Source: RGIG6353 sp964558655 (lineage in GTDB: Bacteria > Bacillota > Clostridia > Oscillospirales > SIG627). Taken from it: DNA of 8,639 nucleotides. The position numbers and the translations under genes are program-made. Position 1 is the first letter of the stretch; the number at the start of each line of letters is the position of its first letter. Below are positions 1 through 5,632 of this stretch, piece after piece. The notes below the pieces were generated by a model that saw only the letters and a program-made list of their open reading frames with translations, was not told where the DNA came from and ran no database searches. The stretch is from NCBI GenBank assembly GCA_964558655.1, contig CAZLEX010000045.1:1-8639 (forward strand), read 5' to 3'.

Positions 1-2
1 TA

Positions 3-236
3 CGACACAAACTCATAAAGCCTTATACGCCGAGACATAACGGCAAGGTTGAACGCTCACACCGCAAAGACAACGAATACTTTTATGCAACACATTCATT
101 TTACTCTTTTGATGACTTTAAAAAGCAGCTTTCTGTTCACAACAGAAAATATAATAATTTCCCTATGCGTCCTCTCAATTGGATTTCTCCTGCCGATTAT
201 TTAAAGGCTTACATTCAAATTGGAGAAGTTTTCTGA
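3..236 (+). CDS. IS481/IS3-like transposase, C-terminal fragment (5' end outside window)
   Basis: About 77 residues of the C-terminus of an rve/DDE integrase-core transposase are present; the start is upstream of the window. The diagnostic stretch is PYTPRHNGKVERSHR near the beginning, where the glutamate encoded at 51-53 (in GKVERSHR) would be the third catalytic acid of the DDE triad. It is followed by an aromatic-rich tail containing HNRKYNNFPMRPLNW and SPADYL, which is typical of how these transposases end. The visible part has no frameshift, so the copy could be intact. IS481 is preferred over IS3 because of the TPRHNGKVERSHR form of the motif, but the family call is from memory. The frame stays open after the stop (237-395), which is probably chance. 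Confidence 0.75.
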   Translation, partial: RHKLIKPYTPRHNGKVERSHRKDNEYFYATHSFYSFDDFKKQLSVHNRKYNNFPMRPLNWISPADYLKAYIQIGEVF

Positions 237-239
237 TTT

Positions 240-265
240 TGTAACACATCATTGACAAACCTACA
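240..265. repeat. probable right terminal inverted repeat of the IS
   Basis: This 26-bp segment lies just after the transposase stop. Its bases 248-258 (ATCATTGACAA) are a perfect reverse complement of 300-310. Aligned over their full length, 240-265 and the reverse complement of 293-318 match at about 19 of 26 positions, including the outermost TGT. It is read as the transposase-binding end of the element. Confidence 0.5.
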
Positions 266-292
266 AAAAGCAAAAAATGTTGAAATTAAATT

Positions 293-318
293 TGTTCAAT
301 TGTCAATGATAGGTGACA
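293..318. repeat. second IS-end-like inverted repeat, possible remnant of another IS left end
   Basis: This segment is the inverted partner of 240-265, with an 11-bp perfect core at 300-310 (TTGTCAATGAT). Reading rightward it begins TGT, as the left end of a related element would. It is separated from the first IS end by 27 AT-rich bases (266-292). It could be a solo left end left after deletion of a second IS copy, or part of one palindromic end of the same IS. Confidence 0.35.
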
Positions 319-527
319 GATTTTCTAAAAATTTCTCCGTAATTGATGAAAGGATTAATGTAATCGACATGGGTCTTGCGATTGAAGCGAAAAATTGAAT
401 ATTTATCCATTGCGGTGTATAGGTAATATTTTTATATTTTCGGTATCTTTATTTACAACTTTCTATCCGTATAAAATTTACTTCTTTTCCTAACTTCATT
501 GAATATTATTAAAGCGGAGGAGAAATT
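319..527. other. intergenic region with no supported gene
   Basis: This stretch is AT-rich. A short open stretch (324-398) reads through VIDERINVIDMGLAIEAKN to a stop; it has no convincing start signal and could be the beginning of a decayed IS gene or chance. No promoter with good -35 and -10 boxes was found for the gene at 528. TATAAA at 470-475 has no well-spaced -35 box. The strong ribosome binding site GGAGGAG lies just before position 528. Confidence 0.4.
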
Positions 528-998
528 ATGGATAATGACATAAAAATCTTAAAGAAAATACGGCGTTTTTCAAAAAATGTAGCAGTAGTGGAATATCATA
601 TCGGCGAAAATCGCGTAATTATGCAGGTAATAGAAAATGAGATTTATGCAGAAGTCTACCGTAAGCTGAAGAATCTTACAGATTTGGCCTTGAAAAATTC
701 GGATAGGGGAAACATTATTGATTTTTGCATATATTATGCAGACGAGAAGTGGATTTCCTTTTTGTGCAGATTCAATAATGAAAAAATTTGTTTAAATTAT
801 TCTATTGAAAGTAATTTTTTTGAGAGAAACAAAATTGTCATGAAAGAGATGAATATAAGAAAAAAGGATATAAGGCGTGCAATTAAACGAAGCGGTAAAA
901 AATTGACTTTTTATAAATACTCGGTTTTAATGATTGCCGACGGAGTTTCGCTTTTGTTTGAGGACGAAGAAGAGACGCTGATAAAAATAAGGAAATGA
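528..998 (+). CDS. hypothetical protein, 156 aa
   Basis: I do not recognise this protein. The ATG is preceded by the strong site GCGGAGGAGAAATT, which makes the start secure. The product is soluble-looking, with no signal peptide or membrane segment. It is rich in lysine, isoleucine and asparagine, with a basic stretch around residues 108-125 (MNIRKKDIRRAIKRSGKK) followed by hydrophobic beta-like segments and an acidic patch (FEDEEE) near the C-terminus. It stands between an IS end and the trpS promoter, so it is probably transcribed alone. Its AT-rich, lysine-heavy composition differs somewhat from the trpS-tagO genes, which may suggest more recent acquisition, but this is only an impression. 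No function is proposed. Confidence 0.7.
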   Translation: MDNDIKILKKIRRFSKNVAVVEYHIGENRVIMQVIENEIYAEVYRKLKNLTDLALKNSDRGNIIDFCIYYADEKWISFLCRFNNEKICLNYSIESNFFERNKIVMKEMNIRKKDIRRAIKRSGKKLTFYKYSVLMIADGVSLLFEDEEETLIKIRK

Positions 999-1020
999 GG
1001 AAAATATTTTGTGAAATTAC

Positions 1021-1048
1021 TTGATATATCGGAAAAATATGATATAAT
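1021..1048 (+). promoter_or_regulatory. SigA-type promoter for trpS
   Basis: The -35 box is TTGATA (1021-1026) and the -10 box is a perfect TATAAT (1043-1048), with a 16-bp spacer. Transcription would start near 1055, giving a leader of about 90 nt before the trpS ATG. Confidence 0.7.
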
Positions 1049-1080
1049 TAACATAATAGACAGGTGTGATTGTCTGTGGT

Positions 1081-1125
1081 AAATTCGGTAATTTTTCGAT
1101 ACCGTCAATTTACGGTTTTTATTTT
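1081..1125 (+). promoter_or_regulatory. possible attenuator-like alternative hairpins in the trpS leader
   Basis: Two mutually exclusive pairings are visible. In the first, 1081-1090 (AAATTCGGTA) pairs with 1100-1111 (TACCG, a two-base bulge, then AATTT). In the second, 1101-1105 (ACCGT) pairs with 1112-1116 (ACGGT) across a 6-nt loop and is followed directly by a U-rich tract (1117-1125), the form of a weak intrinsic terminator. The shared strand ACCG makes this look like an antiterminator/terminator pair. The terminator stem is only 5 bp, and no T-box signature is present, so this is tentative. Confidence 0.3.
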
Positions 1126-1143
1126 AACAACGAGGAAGTAATT

Positions 1144-2148
1144 ATGGAAGAAAAGAAAAAAGTTATATTTTCCGGTGCACAGCCGAGCGGAAAATTGTCA
1201 ATAGGAAACTATATAGGTGCTATAAAAAATTGGGTAGAATTGCAAAATGAATATGACTGTTACTATTGCGTTGTCGATATGCACGCAATTACTGTCCGTC
1301 AGGATCCGGCAGAACTCAGAAGAAGAACGCTTGAGACGCTTGCTCTCTATATTGCGTGCGGAGTTGATCCGGAAAAAGTTACTCTTTTTGTACAAAGTCA
1401 TGTCCCCGCTCATGCTGAATTGTCATGGGTTCTCGGCTGTTATACAATGTTCGGAGAACTTTCCCGAATGACACAGTTTAAGGAAAAATCGAGAAAATAC
1501 GAAGATAATATCAATGCGGGATTGTTTACTTATCCCGTTCTAATGGCGGCGGATATTCTTCTTTACAACGCCGACCTTGTTCCTGTGGGTGTCGATCAAA
1601 CACAGCATATAGAGCTTGCACGCAACATTGCACAGCGGTTTAACCGTGTATATACACCCACTTTTGTCGTTCCGGAAGGGTATGTTACAAAGTCCGGAGC
1701 AAAAATAATGTCGCTTCAGGATCCCGAAAAAAAGATGTCAAAGTCGGATCCAAATCCGAACGGAAATGTTAATCTTTTGGATTCGAGAGACGATATAATG
1801 AGAAAATTCAAGCGGGCGGTTACGGATTCGGATTCAAGGGTAAAATATGATCCGGAACGGCTTGGAATTGCAAATCTCATGTCAATTTATTCCGTATTTA
1901 CGGGTAAAGATTTTGACGAAATTGAAAAAGAGTTTGAAGGCAGGGGTTACGGCGAATTTAAAAATGCCGTAGGGGAAGCCTGTGCCGATACTTTGGTGCC
2001 GATTCAAGATGAATTTAACCGACTTATGTCGGATAAACCTTACCTTGAAGGTGTTATGAAAACGGGGGCTGAAAAGGCGTCGCACACAGCTTATAAAACT
2101 CTTGCGAAGGTGTATAAAAAAATAGGTTTTATTCCGAGAATAAGATAA
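1144..2148 (+). CDS. trpS: tryptophanyl-tRNA synthetase
   Basis: This cytoplasmic class I aminoacyl-tRNA synthetase joins tryptophan to tRNA-Trp using ATP. The protein is 334 aa, close to the usual bacterial length of about 330. The HIGH-type signature appears as PSGKLSIGNYIGA (residues 14-26, with SIGN at the HIGH position), and KMSKS is at residues 197-201, followed by DPNPNGN. Other family landmarks are VVDMHAIT, the PVLMAADILLYNADLVPVGVDQ stretch, and QHIELAR. The ATG at 1144 is chosen because GAGGAAG (1132-1138) lies 5 nt before it and because a promoter at 1021-1048 leaves a normal leader. An in-frame GTG at 1066 would add 26 residues before the family's usual beginning and lacks support. 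It is followed after 35 bp by tagO, with no terminator seen between them. Confidence 0.96.
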   Translation: MEEKKKVIFSGAQPSGKLSIGNYIGAIKNWVELQNEYDCYYCVVDMHAITVRQDPAELRRRTLETLALYIACGVDPEKVTLFVQSHVPAHAELSWVLGCYTMFGELSRMTQFKEKSRKYEDNINAGLFTYPVLMAADILLYNADLVPVGVDQTQHIELARNIAQRFNRVYTPTFVVPEGYVTKSGAKIMSLQDPEKKMSKSDPNPNGNVNLLDSRDDIMRKFKRAVTDSDSRVKYDPERLGIANLMSIYSVFTGKDFDEIEKEFEGRGYGEFKNAVGEACADTLVPIQDEFNRLMSDKPYLEGVMKTGAEKASHTAYKTLAKVYKKIGFIPRIR

Positions 2149-2183
2149 GTTAAAAGGGCCGTTAAAAGAAAGGATATTGAAAA

Positions 2184-3314
2184 ATGAATTCAATAATGCG
2201 AGATGTAATTTATGCGGTGCTCGCTGTTATGTTTTCCGGACTTGTGTCGTTTTTGCTAACTCCTCCGGTACGCGTTTTGGCTTATAAGTTGAAGGCTATC
2301 GATGTGCCGAAAGATGAACGCCGAATGCACAAAAAGCCTACGCCGAGACTTGGCGGACTTGCCATTTTTTTAGCTTTTGAACTGGCGGTTTTGCTTTTCT
2401 GCAACCTTGATGCGAAGATTGTCGCCTTTTTGCTCGGGGGAGTGTTTATTGCTTTTGTCGGAGCACTTGACGATATTTTCAGATTATCTCCGTTTGTGAA
2501 ACTTGCCGGGCAAATTGTTGCGGCAATGATACCGGTCGCTTCCGGAATTACAATAAATCATATAAATTTATTCGGCGAATATAAGCATTTCGGGGTATTT
2601 TCCGTGCCGATTACGGTTCTATGGATTGTCGCTCTCACCAATGCGATTAACCTGATAGACGGGCTTGACGGTCTCGCTTGCGGAATATCCACCATTTCAG
2701 CGGCTTCCATAATGATTTTTGCACTGCTTGAGGTGGATCTCGGCACTGCACTTATCGTTGCCGTTTTGCTTGGTGCCTGTCTCGGATTTTTGCCGTACAA
2801 CCGCCATCCGGCATCGATTTTTATGGGAGATACCGGTGCACTTTTTCTTGGATACACACTCTCGGTTATATCTGTGATGGGCGTGTTTAAACTCAATGCC
2901 GTTGTTTCCTTCTGGACACCGTTTTTAATATTCGGACTTCCTTTGGCTGATACTTTTTCGGCCGCTTTCAGAAGAATGTTAAAAGGGCAGTCACCTTTCC
3001 ATGCAGACAGAAGTCATTTCCATCATAAGTTGATTGATTTGGGCTTCAATCAGAAACAGGCAGTTACCGTTTTATATTCCGTAAGTGCTATTTTCGGAAT
3101 TTCCGCAGTACTTTTTACGGCTGAAAAAATTATTTCCGCTTTTGCGATTATAGCGATTGCATTTATCATAGGATTTATAAATTATAAGATACTTGTCGGT
3201 TCGGACAAGCTTCGTGCACAGACCGGTTTAAATCTTGAGAGTATTGATACAAAAAGGGAAGCACTTTCCGAAAATCAGAAAGCGGAAAGCGAAATTTCCG
3301 ATGAAGACAAATAA
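2184..3314 (+). CDS. tagO: undecaprenyl-phosphate N-acetylglucosaminyl-1-phosphate transferase (TagO/WecA family)
   Basis: This multi-pass membrane enzyme transfers GlcNAc-1-phosphate (or a related sugar phosphate) from a UDP-sugar to undecaprenyl phosphate. This is the first lipid-linked step of wall teichoic acid or surface polysaccharide assembly on the inner membrane face. The 376-aa protein has about ten hydrophobic segments and the family motifs in order: DVPKDERRMHKKPTPRLGG (residues 40-58), the Mg-binding pair D96-D97 in GALDD, NAINLIDGLDG (153-163), FMGDTG (around 213-218) and HADRSHFHH (273-281). The last motif separates the TagO/WecA group from MraY. The C-terminal tail beyond about residue 345 is charged and cytosolic-looking. 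AAGGA lies about 9 nt before the ATG. Sugar specificity cannot be told from the sequence. It probably shares a transcript with trpS and the gene at 3336. Confidence 0.9.
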   Translation: MNSIMRDVIYAVLAVMFSGLVSFLLTPPVRVLAYKLKAIDVPKDERRMHKKPTPRLGGLAIFLAFELAVLLFCNLDAKIVAFLLGGVFIAFVGALDDIFRLSPFVKLAGQIVAAMIPVASGITINHINLFGEYKHFGVFSVPITVLWIVALTNAINLIDGLDGLACGISTISAASIMIFALLEVDLGTALIVAVLLGACLGFLPYNRHPASIFMGDTGALFLGYTLSVISVMGVFKLNAVVSFWTPFLIFGLPLADTFSAAFRRMLKGQSPFHADRSHFHHKLIDLGFNQKQAVTVLYSVSAIFGISAVLFTAEKIISAFAIIAIAFIIGFINYKILVGSDKLRAQTGLNLESIDTKREALSENQKAESEISDEDK

Positions 3315-3335
3315 AACATTCGGTGAGGAATTTAA

Positions 3336-4127
3336 ATGCCTGATAAGAAGAGCGTGCTGAAAAAAATATTCGGATATTTTTTCTTCGGAGCGATTGCTCT
3401 GCTGTTTCTTATGCTTGTTTTGTGGTTTCTTTCTTATTTCAAAATTGTTGAAATGCCTGAATTTATAACAAATATTTTTAATACGGATAAAGCAGAGAAT
3501 GTGGATTCTCATTATTATGACGAATCGCGTTTATGGGAACTCATTTCAAGTGAAAATCTGGAAGCTTCCGAGTTTTCTTATGTGTCGCTTGATGCCGGTA
3601 ATGTCGGTGATTTTATCTTTGCTTTGAATACGGTCGACGATTATTTTTGGTATGTTAAGACGCAGCTTTTTTATGAACACCGTGAATTGAATATTTTTAA
3701 TTCCGTATGGTCCGGCGGAGGCAGTGTGCGAATAGACGAAGTTTCGGATTATTCGGACTTGACATATCTTTTTGAAAACGGTACTGTTACGGTGCTAAAC
3801 AATCTTACGGGAGAAAAAAATACAAGCAGTGGCGACAGTGATCGGATTTTTGCAAATATAATCACTGTCGCTGATGTAAAAAAATATATTGAGTCGGAAA
3901 AAAGTACGGTGAGAGAAGCCTGCCTTGTAGAGTATGACGGAGAAAAGTATATCTATATCAATGTTTATACCGAAGAACTTGACAAAACCGATGAGTTTTA
4001 TGTTTCTGTTGATTATGGTATAGTGCTGTATGCGATGTCGGAAATTGCTTCGGAGGTTGTATTCACTCAGACAACTTCCGAATTTCAAGCGGGAAAGGCT
4101 GCATCTTTGGAAATGTTTAAAATATAA
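3336..4127 (+). CDS. membrane-anchored protein of unknown function
   Basis: This protein is not recognised. It has a short basic N-terminus (MPDKKSVLKK), then one strongly hydrophobic helix at about residues 11-34, then an acidic, aromatic-rich domain of about 225 residues. That domain is predicted to lie outside the cell by the positive-inside rule. The extracellular part alternates aspartate/glutamate-rich turns with beta-like segments and ends at residue 263 (LEMFKI). No catalytic motif, lipobox or sorting signal is seen. GAGGAA precedes the ATG at good spacing, and the gene starts 21 bp after tagO, so it is likely cotranscribed with it. An envelope role is a guess from that context. Its 3' end overlaps the convergent small gene at 4117 by 11 bp, and no terminator lies between them. 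Confidence 0.8.
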   Translation: MPDKKSVLKKIFGYFFFGAIALLFLMLVLWFLSYFKIVEMPEFITNIFNTDKAENVDSHYYDESRLWELISSENLEASEFSYVSLDAGNVGDFIFALNTVDDYFWYVKTQLFYEHRELNIFNSVWSGGGSVRIDEVSDYSDLTYLFENGTVTVLNNLTGEKNTSSGDSDRIFANIITVADVKKYIESEKSTVREACLVEYDGEKYIYINVYTEELDKTDEFYVSVDYGIVLYAMSEIASEVVFTQTTSEFQAGKAASLEMFKI

Positions 4128-4458
4128 GGGATATAAGTATAAGCAGAAGCACAAGATCGGGAGCGTCGGTATCCGTGAGAATAATCAAAATGATTCCCAG
4201 AATGAGAATATTTTCAAAATCTATTCTGAAATTTAAATTTGACAGTTCAGTTTTTGCGTTGTTTATAAAATCTCCGATTGATTTTCCTTCATTTTTTTCG
4301 GAATATTTCGGCATTTCGACTTTTTTCTCTTTCTCATGAACTTCCGCTTTTGGAAAATTCCGCTTTTGCGAATATTGTTCTCTTAATTTCTCATTGAATT
4401 TTTCAAGATTGCCGGTTTTGTCAGCATCTTCCGATATACCAAGTTTTCTCGAGTACAC
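4117..4458 (-). CDS. small protein with charged N-terminus and bipartite hydrophobic tail
   Basis: This 113-aa protein is uncharacterised. It begins at a GTG with GAGGAA 7 nt upstream (minus strand, 4466-4469). Residues 1-83 are highly charged and probably helical. The last 30 residues form two hydrophobic blocks of 11-12 residues (ILILGIILIIL and LVLLLILISLIF) separated by the acidic turn TDTDAPD. Each block is too short for a normal transmembrane helix, so the tail may form a membrane-inserted hairpin or a strongly self-associating segment. I recall hydrophobic-acidic-hydrophobic tails of this kind in small clostridial proteins of unknown role. It is the third gene of a minus-strand operon and starts 15 bp after the previous stop. 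Confidence 0.7.
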   Translation of the reverse strand: MYSRKLGISEDADKTGNLEKFNEKLREQYSQKRNFPKAEVHEKEKKVEMPKYSEKNEGKSIGDFINNAKTELSNLNFRIDFENILILGIILIILTDTDAPDLVLLLILISLIF

Positions 4459-4473
4459 ACTTTTTCCTCGCTT

Positions 4474-4812
4474 CTATAATAGATTTTTTGCCGATAAAAG
4501 AATTTCGGCGGCGTTTACTATACGCAGGAGTGAGTCGATTTTTTCGCTTTTCGCTCCGCTTAAATACGGCTTAAGTGCCGTTAAAAGCTGTATCCGTTCA
4601 TCTTTTCCGCTTTTCAGTAATTTTTCTACGGCAGATAGATCTTCATTTTTGCTTGATTTTTCTTCGGTCGCTTTTTCTACCGCAACGGTTTCTATTATAT
4701 CTTTTTTGCTGTTTTTACCGATTCCCAATGTTCCGGCAAGCTCCATTATTTTTTTTAGCTCTTCGGGTGATGACAAAATATCCGAAATTTTTTCTTCAAT
4801 ATCTTTATCCAT
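4474..4812 (-). CDS. small conserved-type helical protein, function unknown
   Basis: This 112-aa protein is uncharacterised, lacks cysteine, and is strongly helical and soluble-looking. Residues 1-30 (with SSPEELKKIMELAGTLG) form one helical unit, followed by a charged linker. A C-terminal unit contains ERIQLLTALKPYLSGAKSEK and then IDSLLRIVNAAEILL. The 'LL-ALKPYLS...K-IDSLLRIV-AAE' pattern resembles a family of hypothetical proteins I associate with Clostridia, but I cannot name a function. The ATG is preceded by GAGGTG (4818-4823), which overlaps the upstream gene's stop codon, a sign of translational coupling within the operon. There are 9 bp between the two genes. Confidence 0.75.
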   Translation of the reverse strand: MDKDIEEKISDILSSPEELKKIMELAGTLGIGKNSKKDIIETVAVEKATEEKSSKNEDLSAVEKLLKSGKDERIQLLTALKPYLSGAKSEKIDSLLRIVNAAEILLSAKNLL

Positions 4813-4821
4813 ACCGTCACC

Positions 4822-5076
4822 TCATTTGTTAAGTTCGCTTTTTATTATATTTTCAAGCTGACCTAAATTGTTTTTTTTAATTATTTCGGACAGTTTGTCG
4901 ATCTCTTTTTGGTTCATATTTTTAATCGTTTTCATTATTTTGTCACTGTCGTTTAGAATGGCACTTTCAAATTTTTTGTCAATCCCCGCAGCTTTTATTG
5001 CACCGTGAAGCTTTTCTTCAAACGAAGCTTTGTCTAAACTCAGAATTTTGTCTATATCTTTTTTCTCGATGCTCAT
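4822..5076 (-). CDS. small helical protein, first gene of a three-gene operon
   Basis: This 84-aa lysine-rich, all-helical-looking protein has no membrane segment or signal peptide. It begins MSIEKKDIDKILSLDKASF and continues EEKLHGAIKAAGIDKKFESA. A later part reads NMNQKEIDKLSEIIKKNNLG. The layout of 'K-I-aakaaGiD...l-d-dki...i-nm...ei-klseii' resembles small uncharacterised clostridial proteins, and I do not assign a role. The start is secure: a full AGGAGG (5084-5089 on the minus strand) sits 7 nt upstream, giving probably the strongest ribosome binding site in the window. A SigA-like promoter lies just upstream (5099-5127). It leads the operon with the genes at 4812 and 4458. Confidence 0.75.
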   Translation of the reverse strand: MSIEKKDIDKILSLDKASFEEKLHGAIKAAGIDKKFESAILNDSDKIMKTIKNMNQKEIDKLSEIIKKNNLGQLENIIKSELNK

Positions 5077-5098
5077 AACATATGCCTCCTTTTTTGTC

Positions 5099-5127
5099 AG
5101 TATATGTTATTTTGATTTTTTTGTTAC
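5099..5127 (-). promoter_or_regulatory. SigA-like promoter of the three-gene small-protein operon
   Basis: On the minus strand the -35 box is GTAACA (5127-5122, 4 of 6) and the -10 box is TATACT (5104-5099, 5 of 6), with a 17-bp spacer. Transcription would start near 5092, a few bases before the AGGAGG. The -10 box lies inside one arm of the 9-bp inverted repeat at 5075-5083/5102-5110. Confidence 0.45.
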
Positions 5128-5140
5128 ATATGAGGTTAAA

Positions 5141-5632
5141 TTGAAAGTATTGGTTTTATCGGATACACACGGCGATACAGACCGTGCCTGTGAAATTGTC
5201 GAGATTTGTAAATACGGCTGCGATTTGATTGTGCATCTGGGAGATACCGTTCGTGATTCTGAAATTATAAAGTCGTGTTTCCCAGATATTCTGTTTGTCG
5301 CCGTTGCCGGAAATAATGATTTTTTTAATGATACCGCACCCCAAGAATATTTTTTGGATTTTGACGGAGTTGGTACATTTATTTGTCACGGTCATAAGTA
5401 TTTTGTCAAAAGAGGTACCGATTTACTGCTTTGTGAGGCATTGAAAAATAATGCACGGATTGCACTTTACGGCCATACGCATATTTCGGGAAAGGAAATT
5501 AGAAACGGAGTTTTGCTGTTTAATCCGGGAAGTGTCAGACAGGGAGAGTTCGGAGTTATACAGACAAAATGCGGAAAGATTGCCTCTGCCGACATATTTT
5601 CATGGGATTGTTGTAAAGGAAGGATAAAATGA
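5141..5632 (+). CDS. YfcE-family metallophosphoesterase
   Basis: This is a small two-metal phosphoesterase of the YfcE/MJ0936 group. The physiological substrate of such proteins is usually unknown; phosphodiester or phosphomonoester hydrolysis is the family activity. The 163-aa form begins at TTG 5141, which has GAGG (5132-5135) 5 nt upstream and starts directly with the first beta strand, MKVLVLSDTHGD. Motifs in order are D8-x-H10, G34-D35, G57-N58-N59-D60, C82-H83-G84-H85, G111-H112-T113-H114 and NPGS (128-131), so all metal ligands are present. A longer in-frame ATG at 5030 would add a hydrophobic stretch encoded across the divergent gene's start and is rejected. The gene overlaps the next one by 4 bp (ATGA), so the two are coupled. 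Confidence 0.9.
   Translation: MKVLVLSDTHGDTDRACEIVEICKYGCDLIVHLGDTVRDSEIIKSCFPDILFVAVAGNNDFFNDTAPQEYFLDFDGVGTFICHGHKYFVKRGTDLLLCEALKNNARIALYGHTHISGKEIRNGVLLFNPGSVRQGEFGVIQTKCGKIASADIFSWDCCKGRIK

Larger units (their letters stand above)
1..265 (+). mobile_element. 3' end of an IS481/IS3-like insertion sequence
   Basis: This is the right part of an insertion sequence cut by the window edge. It holds the C-terminal end of a DDE transposase (stop at 234-236), followed 3 bp later by a candidate terminal repeat at 240-265. The repeat begins TGTAACACATC and ends CCTACA, so on the opposite strand the element would start TGTAGG and end with the usual TG...CA termini. A stop codon so close to the terminal repeat is usual for IS481-type elements. 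The left end lies outside the window, so the boundary and any target duplication cannot be confirmed. Confidence 0.6.

Noticed and set aside
470..509. Promoter for the gene at 528
   Set aside because: TATAAA (470-475) and TATTAT (504-509) lack credible -35 boxes at 16-18 bp.
1066..1143. N-terminal extension of trpS from GTG 1066
   Set aside because: It adds 26 residues ahead of the family's usual start, has no ribosome binding site, and begins about 11 nt after the inferred transcription start. The ATG at 1144 has a good GAGGAAG.
1055..1143. T-box riboswitch or Trp leader peptide upstream of trpS
   Set aside because: The leader is too short for a T-box and lacks the AGGGTGGNACCGCG-type sequence. 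A single TGG before a TAA (1077-1082) has no start codon in frame.
4394..4861. 155-codon plus-strand open frame opposite the small-protein operon
   Set aside because: It has low-complexity Ser/Phe composition and is the antisense shadow of the three minus-strand genes, which have proper ribosome sites.
5090..5130. Sporulation sigma (SigE/SigG/SigK) promoter for the three-gene operon
   Set aside because: CATATACT resembles a SigE -10 box, but no -35 match lies at 14-15 bp. The SigA reading with a 17-bp spacer fits better, though only moderately.
5030..5140. Longer phosphoesterase start giving a hydrophobic N-terminus
   Set aside because: It crosses the divergent gene's start and promoter, and the fold begins at KVLVLSDTHG directly after a good ribosome site at 5132.
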